Positions 50,602 through 60,040 of a stretch of DNA of 64,000 nt are shown here, piece by piece. The notes under the pieces were generated by a model. The model was given only the letters and a program-made list of their open reading frames with translations. It had not been told where the DNA came from and searched no databases. The position numbers and the translations under genes are program-made. Position 1 is the stretch's first letter. Each line of letters opens with the position of its first letter. Source of the DNA: Micromonospora foliorum. Lineage in GTDB: Bacteria; Actinomycetota; Actinomycetes; Mycobacteriales; Micromonosporaceae. Where the stretch lies: assembly GCF_022229015.1 (NCBI RefSeq), contig NZ_JAKKFF010000075.1, forward strand, positions 1 through 64,000, given 5' to 3'.

Positions 50602-53600
50602 ATGCGTCGTAACACATTGCTCATCTCGGTGATCGCCGGCCTGTTACTGGCGCTCGGACTCGCTCCACCCGCGTCGGCGGCCCCGGCCTTCCGCGCCCTC
50701 GTGTTCAGCAAGACCACCGGCTACCGACACGACTCGATCCCCGCCGGGATCAGCATGCTCCAGCAGCAGGCCACCGCGAACAACTTCGAGGTGGTGGCGA
50801 CCGAGGACTCGAGCGTCTTCACCGCGTCCAACCTGGCGACCTTCGACGTCATCGTGATGCTCCAGACCTCCGGCATGGTCTGGACCTCGGCAGCCCAACG
50901 CCAGGCGGTCGAGGGCTACCTCGCCAGCGGCAAGGGCATCGTGGCCATCCACAACGCCACCGACATGGGCATCGAGTCCGAGTACCCGTGGTGGGACAAC
51001 ACCATCAACGGCGGCGCCCACATGCCGGAGCACTCCCCCGGCGTGCTGCCCGGCACCGCCATCGTCGCCGACAAGAAGCACCCGTCGACGGCCTCTCTGC
51101 CGGATCGGTGGAACCGCAGCGAGGAGTGGTACAACTTCGACTCCAACCCGCGTGGCAAGGTGCACGTCCTGGTGACCGCCGACGAGCGCACCTACAATCC
51201 AGGATCCCGGGCGATGGGCCCGGACCACCCGATCTCCTGGTGTCGGGACACCGGCGGCGGGCGCGTGTGGGCCACCGCGATGGGCCACGCAATCGCCTCC
51301 TACAGCGAGACGAACTTCCAGAACCACGTCCTCGGTGGCATCAAGTGGGCCGCCGGCAACGCTCCCGGCGACTGCGGCGGCACCGTCTGGGGCAACTTCG
51401 AGAAGCGCACCCTGGATGACAACACCGTCGACCCGATGGCGATGGCGGTGGCCCCGGACGGGCGGGTGTTCTACGCGCAGCGTGGCGGGCAGCTGAAGAT
51501 CTTCAAGCCCTCCACCAACAGCACCGTGACCGCCGGGACGCTGAGCGTCTACACCGGCGGCGAGGACGGTCTCACCGGCATGGCGCTGGACCCCAACTTC
51601 GCCACAAACGGGTACGTGTACCTGTACCACTCACCGGCGAGCAGCTCGACAGACGTCAACCGCGTCTCCCGCTACACCCTCAGCGGTGACACGTTGAACA
51701 TGTCCAGCGGTGTGACGATCATCGACATCCCGGCGTACCGGGACCGGACGTTCCCGGAGCCCGGGCACACCGGCGGTTACATCGAGTTCGGTCCGGACGG
51801 GAACCTCTTCATCGGCACCGGTGACGACACGCCCCCGAACCTCGACCCCAACTGGCAGGGCTACGCCCCGTTGGACTGGCGCTCGGGCAAGTCCAACCTG
51901 GACGCGGCCCGGACCGCGGGCAACACCAACGACCTGCGCGGCAAACTCCTGCGTATCCGTCCCGGGGCCAGCGGCAGCTACACCATCCCGAGCGGCAACC
52001 TCTACCCGCAGGGCACGGCGCAGACCAAGCCGGAAATCTACGCGATGGGCTTCCGCAACCCGTTCCGTTTCTCCATCGACGCGGCCACCGGCTGGGTCTA
52101 CCTGGCCGACTACGGGCCGGACCGCAACCCGCCGACCACCAACCGGGGCCCCGAGGGCCTGGTCGAGCTCAACGTGATCAAGACGCCCGGCAACTACGGC
52201 TGGCCGTTCTGCCACGGTGACAACCAGCCCTACGCGCCGTTCAACCCCGACACCGGCGTGGTCGGCGCCAAGTTCAACTGCTCGGCACCGGTCAACAACT
52301 CGCCCAACAACACCGGCCTGACCAGCTTGAAGCCGGTCGTCGCACCCAACATCTGGTACGGCTACGGCACCTCGCCGACCTTCCCGGAGCTCGGCTCCGG
52401 CGGCTCCGCGCCGATGGGCGGCCCGGTCTACCGCTACGACGCGTCGAACCCGTCCGCGACGAAGTTCCCGCCCTACTACGACGGCGTGCACTTCTTCTAC
52501 GAGTGGTCGCGCAACTACGTCAAGGAGGTGCACTTCGACTCCTCCTCGGCGGTGACCCGCACCAACCCGTTCCTGCCCGGTGGTGGCTTCAACAAGCCGA
52601 TGGACATGGAGTTCGGTAAGGACGGCTCGCTCTACCTGCTGGAGTGGGGCACCAACTTTGGTGGCGGCAACAGCGACTCCGGGCTCTACCGCATCGACTA
52701 CATCCAGGGCGGCCGGTCACCGATCGTCAAGGCCACCGGCACGCCCACCAGCGGCACCGCACCACTGACCGTCCAGTTCAGCAGCGCGGGCACGTCCGAC
52801 CCGGACGGCAACACGCTGACCTACCAGTGGACGTTCGGCGACGGCACCACCTCCACGGCGGCCAACCCGTCGAAGGTCTACACCGCCAACGGCAACTACA
52901 CGGCCCAGTTGAAGGTCACCGACAACACCGGTAAGACGGGCTTCGCCAACGTCCAGATCACCGTCGGCAACAGCGCACCGGTGGTCACCATCACCACCCC
53001 GCCCAACGGAGGCATGCTCACCTTCGGCGACAAGGTGCCCTACCAGATCACCGTCACCGACCCCGACGGCGGCACGGTCGACTGTTCGAAGGTGATCCTC
53101 AACCCGGCGCTGGGTCACGACGACCACGCGCACGAGACCACCGAGTACCCGGGCTGCTCCGGCACCATCTCCACCGACCTGCTCGGTGGGCACCCCGATG
53201 GCGCGAACCTGTTCTACGTGCTCAACGCCCGCTACACCGACAGCGGTGGCGCCGGGGGCGCGGCCCCGCTCACCGGCACCGCGCAGGTGATCCTGCAACC
53301 GAAGCACAAGCAGGCCGAGTACTTCAGCAGCCAGTCCGGCATCCGGGTCGTCGACCAGGCAGCGGCGGAGAGCACCAAGCGTGTCGGTGACATCTCCACC
53401 AACGACTGGATCGCGTTCAGCCCGATGAGCCTGTCGGGCATCTCGACGGTCAGCTACCGGGTGTCGTCGCCCTCCGGTGGGGGTTCGATCGAGCTGCGCG
53501 CCGGCTCGCCGACCGGCACCCTGCTGGCCACCACCACGGTGCCCAGTACGGGCGGCTGGGACAACTACCAGTCCACGACTCCGGTGAGCGTCGCCGCGCT

Positions 53601-54144
53601 CAGCGGGACACAGACGCTATACATGGTGTTCAAGAACAGCAGCAACTCGTTCGACCTCGACTCGCACACCTTCGGCGGAAACGGCGTCGGGACACCCGGC
53701 ACCGGCGGTGGCCTGGCGGGGAAGACCTACACGGTCACGGCACAGCACAGCAACAAGCTGATGGACGTCAGCGGTGTCTCCACCGCCGACGGCGCCCAGA
53801 TCACCCAGTGGGCGTCCACCGGGGGCAACAACCAGAAGTGGCAGGCGGTCGACGCCGGCAGCGGTGCGGTCTACCTGAAGGCGGTGCACAGCGGCAAGTG
53901 CGTCGAGGTGGTCGGCAGCTCCACCGCGGCGGGGGCCTTCCTCCAGCAGGCCACCTGCAACAACGGCAACCAGCAGAAGTTCACCGCCACCGCGACGGGA
54001 ACCTCCGGCGTGTACACGGTGCGCAACGTGCTGAGCGGGCTCTGCGTGGACGTCAACGGTGCCGCCACCACCGACGGCGCCCGGCTGTTGCAGTGGACCT
54101 GCCACAGCGCCACCAACCAGCAGTGGCGGTTCACCGCCGTGTGA
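50602..54144 (+). CDS. Secreted ThuA - glucose/sorbosone dehydrogenase - PKD - CBM6-like - ricin protein
   Basis: The 1180-residue protein has a signal peptide (about 1-27), a ThuA-like domain (about 30-255), a PQQ-type glucose/sorbosone dehydrogenase beta-propeller (about 270-710, with GGEDGLTGMALDPNF and GNLFIGTGDD), a PKD domain (about 715-795), a domain with CBM6-like features (about 890-1040), and a C-terminal ricin B domain ending NQQWRF. It probably oxidises plant sugars on the substrate surface. The ATG at 50602 has an AGGAGACGG site. Confidence 0.88.
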   Translation: MRRNTLLISVIAGLLLALGLAPPASAAPAFRALVFSKTTGYRHDSIPAGISMLQQQATANNFEVVATEDSSVFTASNLATFDVIVMLQTSGMVWTSAAQRQAVEGYLASGKGIVAIHNATDMGIESEYPWWDNTINGGAHMPEHSPGVLPGTAIVADKKHPSTASLPDRWNRSEEWYNFDSNPRGKVHVLVTADERTYNPGSRAMGPDHPISWCRDTGGGRVWATAMGHAIASYSETNFQNHVLGGIKWAAGNAPGDCGGTVWGNFEKRTLDDNTVDPMAMAVAPDGRVFYAQRGGQLKIFKPSTNSTVTAGTLSVYTGGEDGLTGMALDPNFATNGYVYLYHSPASSSTDVNRVSRYTLSGDTLNMSSGVTIIDIPAYRDRTFPEPGHTGGYIEFGPDGNLFIGTGDDTPPNLDPNWQGYAPLDWRSGKSNLDAARTAGNTNDLRGKLLRIRPGASGSYTIPSGNLYPQGTAQTKPEIYAMGFRNPFRFSIDAATGWVYLADYGPDRNPPTTNRGPEGLVELNVIKTPGNYGWPFCHGDNQPYAPFNPDTGVVGAKFNCSAPVNNSPNNTGLTSLKPVVAPNIWYGYGTSPTFPELGSGGSAPMGGPVYRYDASNPSATKFPPYYDGVHFFYEWSRNYVKEVHFDSSSAVTRTNPFLPGGGFNKPMDMEFGKDGSLYLLEWGTNFGGGNSDSGLYRIDYIQGGRSPIVKATGTPTSGTAPLTVQFSSAGTSDPDGNTLTYQWTFGDGTTSTAANPSKVYTANGNYTAQLKVTDNTGKTGFANVQITVGNSAPVVTITTPPNGGMLTFGDKVPYQITVTDPDGGTVDCSKVILNPALGHDDHAHETTEYPGCSGTISTDLLGGHPDGANLFYVLNARYTDSGGAGGAAPLTGTAQVILQPKHKQAEYFSSQSGIRVVDQAAAESTKRVGDISTNDWIAFSPMSLSGISTVSYRVSSPSGGGSIELRAGSPTGTLLATTTVPSTGGWDNYQSTTPVSVAALSGTQTLYMVFKNSSNSFDLDSHTFGGNGVGTPGTGGGLAGKTYTVTAQHSNKLMDVSGVSTADGAQITQWASTGGNNQKWQAVDAGSGAVYLKAVHSGKCVEVVGSSTAAGAFLQQATCNNGNQQKFTATATGTSGVYTVRNVLSGLCVDVNGAATTDGARLLQWTCHSATNQQWRFTAV

Positions 54145-54169
54145 CCCCGCGGCTGTCGCGGTAACAGTT

Positions 54170-54225
54170 GACGTCCCGGTCGGGACCGGTATCCGAGGAA
54201 CGGAGCCGGTCCCGGCCGGGACGTC
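54170..54225. terminator. 20-bp hairpin between convergent genes
   Basis: 54170-54189 pairs with 54206-54225 over 20 bp with one G-U type pair and a 16-nt loop, directly between the dehydrogenase and aldo/keto reductase 3' ends. Confidence 0.8.
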
Positions 54226-54233
54226 GTCGTCGA

Positions 54234-55226
54234 TCAGACCGGCCGGCCAGGCGGCGCGGCGAGCAGCCCGACCGCCGCCAGGTCGTCCCACAACTCCTCC
54301 GGTACGACGACCCCGGACCGTCGCACCGTCTCGACTGCCTGCGCCTCATTGCGGATGCCGACCACCGTCGACACCACGGCCGGGTGCCGGCGGACGAAGG
54401 CGAGGGCCGCCTGCGGCAGGGTCACCCCGTACGTCTCGCAGACCGTGGCGATCCGCCGCGCCCGCTCGATCAGCTCCGCCGGTGCCTGCTGGTAGTTGTA
54501 GACGGCGTCGGCCGGCGGCCGGTCCCGTGACAGCAGCCCCGAGTTGTAGACGCCCGCGATGACCACGCCCACCCCCCGGTTCTCGGCGGCCGGCAGCAGG
54601 TCGGCGGCGGCGCCCTGTTCGAGCAGGGTGTACCGCCCGGCGCACATCATCACGTCGACGTCGGTCTCCCGGACGAACCGCGCCAGCATCGCCGACTGGT
54701 TCATGCCGGCACCGATGGCACCCACGACGCCCTGGTCCCGCAGGTCGATCAGGGCGGGTACGGCCTCGTGCGCGGCCTGCTCCCAGTGGTCGTCCGGGTC
54801 GTGCAGGTAGGCGATGTCGACCCGGTCCAGCCCGGTCCGGTCCAGGCTGGCCTCGATGGAGCGGAGCACGCCGTCGCGGCTGAAGTCCCACACCCGCCGG
54901 TGGGTCGCGGGCACATCGAACCCGTCGGAGTCCCGCAGGTGCGCGTCCCCGGGCGACGGCACCAGGAGGCGCCCGACCTTCGTCGACACCACGTACTCGT
55001 CGCGCGGCCGGTGGCGCAGCGCGGCGCCGAGGCGGCGTTCGGAGAGCCCGAGGCCGTAGTGCGGCGCGGTGTCGAAGTACCGGACGCCCGCCTCCCACGC
55101 CGCGTCGACCGCCGAGGCGAACTCCTCGTCCGTCGTCGTCCGGTAGAGGTTGCCGCCCTGGGCCGCGCCGAGACCCAGCTCGGTGAGGCGTATCTCCGGG
55201 CGGCGCGGCAGCGCACGCGCCATCAT
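54234..55226 (-). CDS. Aldo/keto reductase, sugar dehydrogenase-like
   Basis: The 330-residue TIM-barrel oxidoreductase has FDTAPHYGLGLSERRLG (Asp and Tyr of the catalytic tetrad) and the STKVGRL Lys segment. It resembles L-fucose/D-arabinose dehydrogenases and pyridoxal 4-dehydrogenase, which oxidise free sugars to lactones. It overlaps the lactonase gene by 4 nt (ATGA), fitting a dehydrogenase-lactonase step. Confidence 0.87.
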   Translation of the reverse strand: MMARALPRRPEIRLTELGLGAAQGGNLYRTTTDEEFASAVDAAWEAGVRYFDTAPHYGLGLSERRLGAALRHRPRDEYVVSTKVGRLLVPSPGDAHLRDSDGFDVPATHRRVWDFSRDGVLRSIEASLDRTGLDRVDIAYLHDPDDHWEQAAHEAVPALIDLRDQGVVGAIGAGMNQSAMLARFVRETDVDVMMCAGRYTLLEQGAAADLLPAAENRGVGVVIAGVYNSGLLSRDRPPADAVYNYQQAPAELIERARRIATVCETYGVTLPQAALAFVRRHPAVVSTVVGIRNEAQAVETVRRSGVVVPEELWDDLAAVGLLAAPPGRPV

Positions 55227-56101
55227 GACGCCTCCAACCCGTAGACGCGGCGTGCCGTCCCGCCCCAGACCGACGCCTGGTCGGCCCCGTCCTGGCCCGC
55301 CAGCAACTCCGCGAGGGTGTCGACCCACCGCTGGTACGAACTGGCGAGCAGGCAGACCGGCCAGTCCGAGCCGAACATCAGTCGGTCCGGTCCGAACGCG
55401 TCGAGGGCGTCCTCGACGGCGGGTCGCAGGTCCCCCGGCGCCCAGTGCGGCAGCGGCACCTCGGTCACCAGCCCGGAGAGCTTCGCGGTCGTGTTGGGCG
55501 AGGCCGCCAACGACCGCAGGTCCCGGCTCCACTGCGCCAGCTCCGGACTGCCCAGTGCGGGCTTGCCCAGGTGGTCGAGGACGAAGCTCACCTCGGGCAG
55601 GTCGCGCGTGAGACGCGCGGCCATCGGGAGCTGGTGTTGGCGTACCAACAGGTCGAAGACGAGGCCCGCGGCGCCCACCGCCGCGATCCCCCGACGGACG
55701 TCCGGGCGGTCCAGGTACGCCGGGTCGGTCTCGGACTGCACGAGGTGGCGGATGCCGACGAGGCGCTCCCCGCCCCGTGCGGCCCGCAGGCGGTCGAGGC
55801 GCTCCGGAACGTCGTCGGCGGTCAGGTCCACCCAGCCGACGACCCCACGGACCACTGTGTCCTCGGCGGCGACACCCAGCAGGTCCACCGTCTCGGTGTC
55901 GGAGGCGATGGACTGCACCACCACGGTCGCGGTGACCCCGGCCGCCCGGGCCAGCGGCGCGAGGTCGGCGGGTTCGAAGTCGGCGTCGATGGCCGCCATG
56001 GTCACCGGGTCGATCCACTGCTGCGGGTGCCGGGCGCGGACCCAGAGGTGGTGGTGTGCGTCGACGATCCCGGCGCGTCCGGGCTCCGGTGCGCCCGTCA
56101 T
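55223..56101 (-). CDS. Amidohydrolase, sugar-lactonase-like (L-fuconolactonase type)
   Basis: The 292-residue TIM barrel has DAHHHLW (metal His pair), the VLDHLGKP His and FGSDWPVCLL Asp, the signature of L-fuconolactonase/L-rhamnonolactonase enzymes that open sugar lactones to acids. It overlaps both neighbours by 4 nt, so it is translationally coupled. Confidence 0.87.
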   Translation of the reverse strand: MTGAPEPGRAGIVDAHHHLWVRARHPQQWIDPVTMAAIDADFEPADLAPLARAAGVTATVVVQSIASDTETVDLLGVAAEDTVVRGVVGWVDLTADDVPERLDRLRAARGGERLVGIRHLVQSETDPAYLDRPDVRRGIAAVGAAGLVFDLLVRQHQLPMAARLTRDLPEVSFVLDHLGKPALGSPELAQWSRDLRSLAASPNTTAKLSGLVTEVPLPHWAPGDLRPAVEDALDAFGPDRLMFGSDWPVCLLASSYQRWVDTLAELLAGQDGADQASVWGGTARRVYGLEAS

Positions 56102-56859
56102 CGGCCCAACCAGCCGCCGTCGACGGGCAGGACGACGCCGTTGACGTAGTCCGACGCGGTCGACGCCAGGAACACCGTGGCGCCGCCGAGATCGTCGGCC
56201 CGGCCCCACCGCCCAGCCGGGATCCGGCCGAGGATCGCCTGGTTGCGGTCGGGGTCGTCGCGTAGCGCCTGGGTGTTGTCGGTGGCGATGTAGCCGGGCG
56301 CGATGGCGTTCACGTTGACCCCGTGTGCCGCCCACTCGTTCGCCAGCGCCTTGGTGAGACCGGCAACGCCCGACTTCGACGCGGCGTAACCGGGGACGGT
56401 GATGCCGCCCTGGAAACTCAACAGCGACGCGGTGAAGATGATCTTCCCTCGGCCACGCTCGACCATCGTCCGGCCGATCTCCCGGCTCAGGATGAACTGG
56501 CTGCTGAGGTTCACCTCGATCACGTGGTCCCACATCTCGTCCGGGTGCTCCGCGGCCGGGGTGCGGGCGATCGTGCCGCCGTTGTTCACCAGGATGTCGA
56601 CCGGCCCGAGAGCGATGATGTCGCGGGCCAACCGGTGCACGGCCGCCCGGTCGCCGAGGTCCGCCCGCAGCGCGGTGAACCGGCGGCCGGTGGCGCGCAC
56701 CCGGCGCTCGACCTCGCTGCCCTCCGCTTCGAGCTGGGCGGAGACGCCCACGATGTCGGCACCGGCCAGGGCCAGTGCCTCGGCCATGGCGAGGCCGATA
56801 CCGCGCCGCGCCCCGGTCACGACGGCGGTCCGTCCGGACAGGTCGAACAAGGCAGTCAC
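56098..56859 (-). CDS. Short-chain dehydrogenase/reductase
   Basis: The 253-residue protein has the Rossmann TGARRGIG motif, NNGG (NNAG equivalent), catalytic Ser in TASLL and YAASK (Tyr/Lys). It resembles 2-keto-3-deoxy-L-fuconate and 2-deoxy-D-gluconate 3-dehydrogenases, which would act after the dehydratase. The start is GTG at 56859, overlapping the upstream gene by 4 nt. Confidence 0.87.
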   Translation of the reverse strand: MTALFDLSGRTAVVTGARRGIGLAMAEALALAGADIVGVSAQLEAEGSEVERRVRATGRRFTALRADLGDRAAVHRLARDIIALGPVDILVNNGGTIARTPAAEHPDEMWDHVIEVNLSSQFILSREIGRTMVERGRGKIIFTASLLSFQGGITVPGYAASKSGVAGLTKALANEWAAHGVNVNAIAPGYIATDNTQALRDDPDRNQAILGRIPAGRWGRADDLGGATVFLASTASDYVNGVVLPVDGGWLGR

Positions 56860-57881
56860 TGGTTACCCTCCCGCACATCGAGCAGCACCTTCATCACGCC
56901 GCCACCCTCCAGGGCCGCGAAGGCCGCGCTGGCCGCCTCGACCGGCTCGATCCGGGAGATGAGCTGCCGTGCCGGGATCGCACCCGAGGCGACCAACCGG
57001 ATCGCCTCCACCATGTCGTCACGCTGGTACAGCCGGGCGCCGAGGAGTTCCAGCTCACGCCAGAAGAACCGGTGCAGGTTGACCTCGCGGGGCTGGGGAT
57101 GGATCGCCACCATCACCAGCCGCCCGCGGGTGGTGAGCACGTCGACAGCCGTGGTGACGCCGGCCGGGGAGCCGGACACCTCGAAGGCGATGTCGGCGCC
57201 CGCGCCGTCGGTACGGTCGTTGACCAACGCCACGACATCTGTCGCTCGCGGGTCGACGGCCTCGATCCCGATCCCCTCCGCCACCTCGCGTCGGAACGGG
57301 TCGGGCTCGACGAGGAGCACCCGCGCGCCGCGGCCTCGCGCGACGGTGGCGATGAGGACGCCGACCGGCCCACCACCGACCACGACCACCTGGTCGTCGG
57401 CGGTCACGTTGCCCCGGCGTACGTCGTGCACGGCGACCGCCACCGGCTCGACGAGCGCCGCGTGGTCGAGGGGCAACTCCTCCGGAAGCGGCAGGACCAG
57501 CTCCACCGGCACGGTCCAGGAGGACTGCATGGCGCCCGGTGAGTCGATGCCGAGGAAGTTCATCGCGTGGCAGACGTGGGAGTTGCCCCGCTGGCAGGCC
57601 GCGCAGCGTCCGCAGGGCCGGGTCGGCATCACGGTGACGGGCTGACCGACGTTCCAGCCCGTCACGCCCTCGCCGACGGCAGCGATCCGCCCGGACATCT
57701 CGTGCCCGATGATCGCGGAGTCACCGACCCGGGCGTCCATGTCCCCGTGGTAGATGTGCAGGTCCGTACCGCAGATCCCGGTGTACGCCACCTCGATCCG
57801 TACCTGGCCGCGGCCCGGTGGCTCCGGGTCGCGGTTCTCGATTCCGAGGTGTCGCGCTCCCCGGTAGACGACTGCCTTCAT
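56856..57881 (-). CDS. Zinc-dependent alcohol dehydrogenase (threonine-dehydrogenase-like)
   Basis: The 341-residue protein has the catalytic-zinc segment CGTDLHIYHG and GHEMSG, the structural-zinc cysteines CGRCAACQRGNSHVC, and a VVVGGGPVG Rossmann motif. It oxidises a secondary alcohol, probably an intermediate of the adjacent sugar pathway. The start ATG at 57881 has a GGAGGAACG site. Confidence 0.88.
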   Translation of the reverse strand: MKAVVYRGARHLGIENRDPEPPGRGQVRIEVAYTGICGTDLHIYHGDMDARVGDSAIIGHEMSGRIAAVGEGVTGWNVGQPVTVMPTRPCGRCAACQRGNSHVCHAMNFLGIDSPGAMQSSWTVPVELVLPLPEELPLDHAALVEPVAVAVHDVRRGNVTADDQVVVVGGGPVGVLIATVARGRGARVLLVEPDPFRREVAEGIGIEAVDPRATDVVALVNDRTDGAGADIAFEVSGSPAGVTTAVDVLTTRGRLVMVAIHPQPREVNLHRFFWRELELLGARLYQRDDMVEAIRLVASGAIPARQLISRIEPVEAASAAFAALEGGGVMKVLLDVREGNQ

Positions 57882-57930
57882 CGTTCCTCCGTCTCGACGG
57901 TCGGTACGTCGGTCGTGCCGACCGGGCATG

Positions 57931-57962
57931 GTCGTGGGTGCATCGCCGTCGCGATGCACCCA
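57931..57962. terminator. 14-bp hairpin between dehydratase and dehydrogenase genes
   Basis: A perfect 14-bp stem (57931-57944 with 57949-57962) with a CGTC loop lies after the dehydratase stop and 50 nt before the ADH start. It may attenuate read-through from importer and dehydratase into the ADH-SDR-lactonase-AKR block. Confidence 0.75.
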
Positions 57963-57987
57963 CGCCTTCCCTGTTCTGGTGGTCAGC

Positions 57988-59211
57988 TCAGTGCCGTACG
58001 GTCGGCGACACCTCGTTGTGGGAGTTCAGCGGCACCACAGGCACCTGGCGGGCGGGGATCACCCCGTCGACCCCGGCCAGCAGGCGCCGTCCGGCCCGCT
58101 CCGGCCGGACGTTGGGGCTGTCGGCCGTGTGCGCCTGCGGGCGGCGGTTCGCCGCCCGGATCCGCTCCTCGTCCACCCGGACGCCCAGCCCGGGTGCGTC
58201 GCCCAGGATGAAGGCGCCATCCTCGACGTACAGGTCGATGGAGACACCGACCGGCGGGTGCAGGTCCTGCAACTCGCTGGTCAGGTGGTTGGGCACCGAG
58301 GTCGCGGCGTGCAGCAGCCCAACCGGGCTGTTGCCGATCGGGCTGACCGGCAGGTCGTTGGCGTGGGCCAGGGCGGACGCCCGCAGGAAGTGGGTGACCC
58401 CCCAGACGGCCGCCATCTGGACGATGTCGACCGCGCCGGCAGCGATCAGCGGACGGAACTGTTCGAGCCCGGTCAGGTTCTCACCGGTGGCGACCGACGC
58501 GGACACGCCTCGACTGACCGCGGCGAGGCCCTCGGCGTCCCAGCGCCGGACCGGCTCCTCGATCCAGATGAGGTCCAGGGTGCGTTCGATCTCGCAGACG
58601 TGCCGGACGGCCTGCTTGCGGGTCCACGCCTCGTTGACGTCGAGCATCAGACCCGGCCGCCGGCCGTGCCCGGCCTCGGTCAGGACCTCCTTGACCAGGC
58701 TCAGGCGGTGCCGATCGTGCTCGATGTCGAGGCCGCCCTTGAGCTTGGCCGCCCGCAGCCCGTGGCTCGCGTAGACCTCGTACTCCGCGACGAGTTCGTC
58801 GTCGGTGAGCCCGATGTCCAGCCCGGACGCGTAGGCGGTGACCCGCCGGTCTCGCCCGCCCAGCAGCCGCCACAGCGGTTCGCCGGCGGCCTGTGCCTTG
58901 ATGTCCCAGAGGGCGGTGTCCAGAGCGCCGATGGTGCCGAACACCGGCCCGGCGTGGCCCGCCTTGAAGGTGTGCCGCAACATGCGGTCGTACAGGGACG
59001 TCACGGCCCGGGGGTCTTCGCCCTCGATGGCTGGGAAGATCCGCTCGATCTCGACGTGCGGCCCGAGGCCGACTCCCGAGATGCCCTCGTCGGTGTCGAC
59101 GATGACGATCGAGACCGGGACCACCCCGTCGGCGAACACGCCGTTGGCGTCGCCGACGGGTCGCCCCCATTCCTGGACCGTGGTGAGCGTCCGATATCCC
59201 GTGATCCGCAT
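57988..59211 (-). CDS. Enolase-superfamily sugar-acid dehydratase
   Basis: The 407-residue protein of the mandelate racemase/muconate lactonising group has a metal triad Asp (DVNEAW), Glu (WIEEPV) and Glu (ATGEN), and an AAKLKGG segment supplying catalytic Lys. Members dehydrate aldonic acids such as L-fuconate, L-rhamnonate or galactarate to 2-keto-3-deoxy acids. It lies 1 nt after the permease gene in the importer operon. Confidence 0.87.
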   Translation of the reverse strand: MRITGYRTLTTVQEWGRPVGDANGVFADGVVPVSIVIVDTDEGISGVGLGPHVEIERIFPAIEGEDPRAVTSLYDRMLRHTFKAGHAGPVFGTIGALDTALWDIKAQAAGEPLWRLLGGRDRRVTAYASGLDIGLTDDELVAEYEVYASHGLRAAKLKGGLDIEHDRHRLSLVKEVLTEAGHGRRPGLMLDVNEAWTRKQAVRHVCEIERTLDLIWIEEPVRRWDAEGLAAVSRGVSASVATGENLTGLEQFRPLIAAGAVDIVQMAAVWGVTHFLRASALAHANDLPVSPIGNSPVGLLHAATSVPNHLTSELQDLHPPVGVSIDLYVEDGAFILGDAPGLGVRVDEERIRAANRRPQAHTADSPNVRPERAGRRLLAGVDGVIPARQVPVVPLNSHNEVSPTVRH

Positions 59212-59212
59212 G

Positions 59213-60040
59213 TCAACCCTTCGTGGAACCGGCGGCTACACCGTCGGCAATTTGGCGCTGGAGGAACAGGTAGACCAACAGGACGGGTATCGCCGCGATC
59301 AGCACCCCGGAGGCGAAGGTGGGGATGTTGTCGGAGTACTGCCCGCGCAACGAGGTCACCCCGATCATGAGCGTCCGGTGATCGGCCGACGGCATCATCA
59401 CCAGCGCCATGAGGACGTCGTTCCAGCAGAACAGGGCGTTGAGGATGCCGACCGACAGCAGCGCCGGGGTGCCCAGGGGCAGCATGATCCGGCGGTACAC
59501 GCCGTACACGGTGCTGCCGTCGATCCGCGCCGCGTCGACGATCTCCGGCGGGATGCCCTTGTAGTAACTCGTCATGAGAAAGACCGTGAAGGGCAGGAAC
59601 TGGGCCACGTAGACCAGGATCAGGCCGGGGTACGTGTCGATGAGCGCGGTGTCGGCCATGATCCGAGCGAGCGGCACCATGATCACCTGGAACGGGATGA
59701 AGAGCCCCGCGAGGCAACCCAGGAACAACGCCGACGAGCCGCGGAACCGCAGCTGGCTCAGGGCGAAGCCGGCCATCGACCCGAACAGCAGCAGCAGGAG
59801 CACCGACACCGTCACCACGAACAGCGAGTTGACGAAGTAGCGGCCCATGCCGACGCTGGTCCACGCCGCGCTGATGTTCTCCAAGCGCAGGGCGTCGGTC
59901 AGGCCGAACCGGTCGAGGATGTAGTCACGCCGGGTCTTCATCGCGACGTTGGCGGTGAACAGCAGGGGGTAGATCGTCGCCAGGGCGAGCAGCGACATGG
60001 GGATGGCGATCAGCCACCGTCCCAGGCGGAGGCGAGACAT
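59213..60040 (-). CDS. Sugar ABC transporter permease (MalG type)
   Basis: The 275-residue membrane protein has six helices and the EAA-type loop EIVDAARIDGSTVYGVYRRIMLPL. It shares one base with the upstream permease gene. No ATPase is encoded nearby, so a shared MsiK-like ATPase is expected. Confidence 0.92.
   Translation of the reverse strand: MSRLRLGRWLIAIPMSLLALATIYPLLFTANVAMKTRRDYILDRFGLTDALRLENISAAWTSVGMGRYFVNSLFVVTVSVLLLLLFGSMAGFALSQLRFRGSSALFLGCLAGLFIPFQVIMVPLARIMADTALIDTYPGLILVYVAQFLPFTVFLMTSYYKGIPPEIVDAARIDGSTVYGVYRRIMLPLGTPALLSVGILNALFCWNDVLMALVMMPSADHRTLMIGVTSLRGQYSDNIPTFASGVLIAAIPVLLVYLFLQRQIADGVAAGSTKG

Noticed and set aside
57928..59370. 480-codon plus-strand frame opposite the dehydratase gene
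   Set aside because: It is antisense to a clear enolase-family gene and lacks any domain motif.
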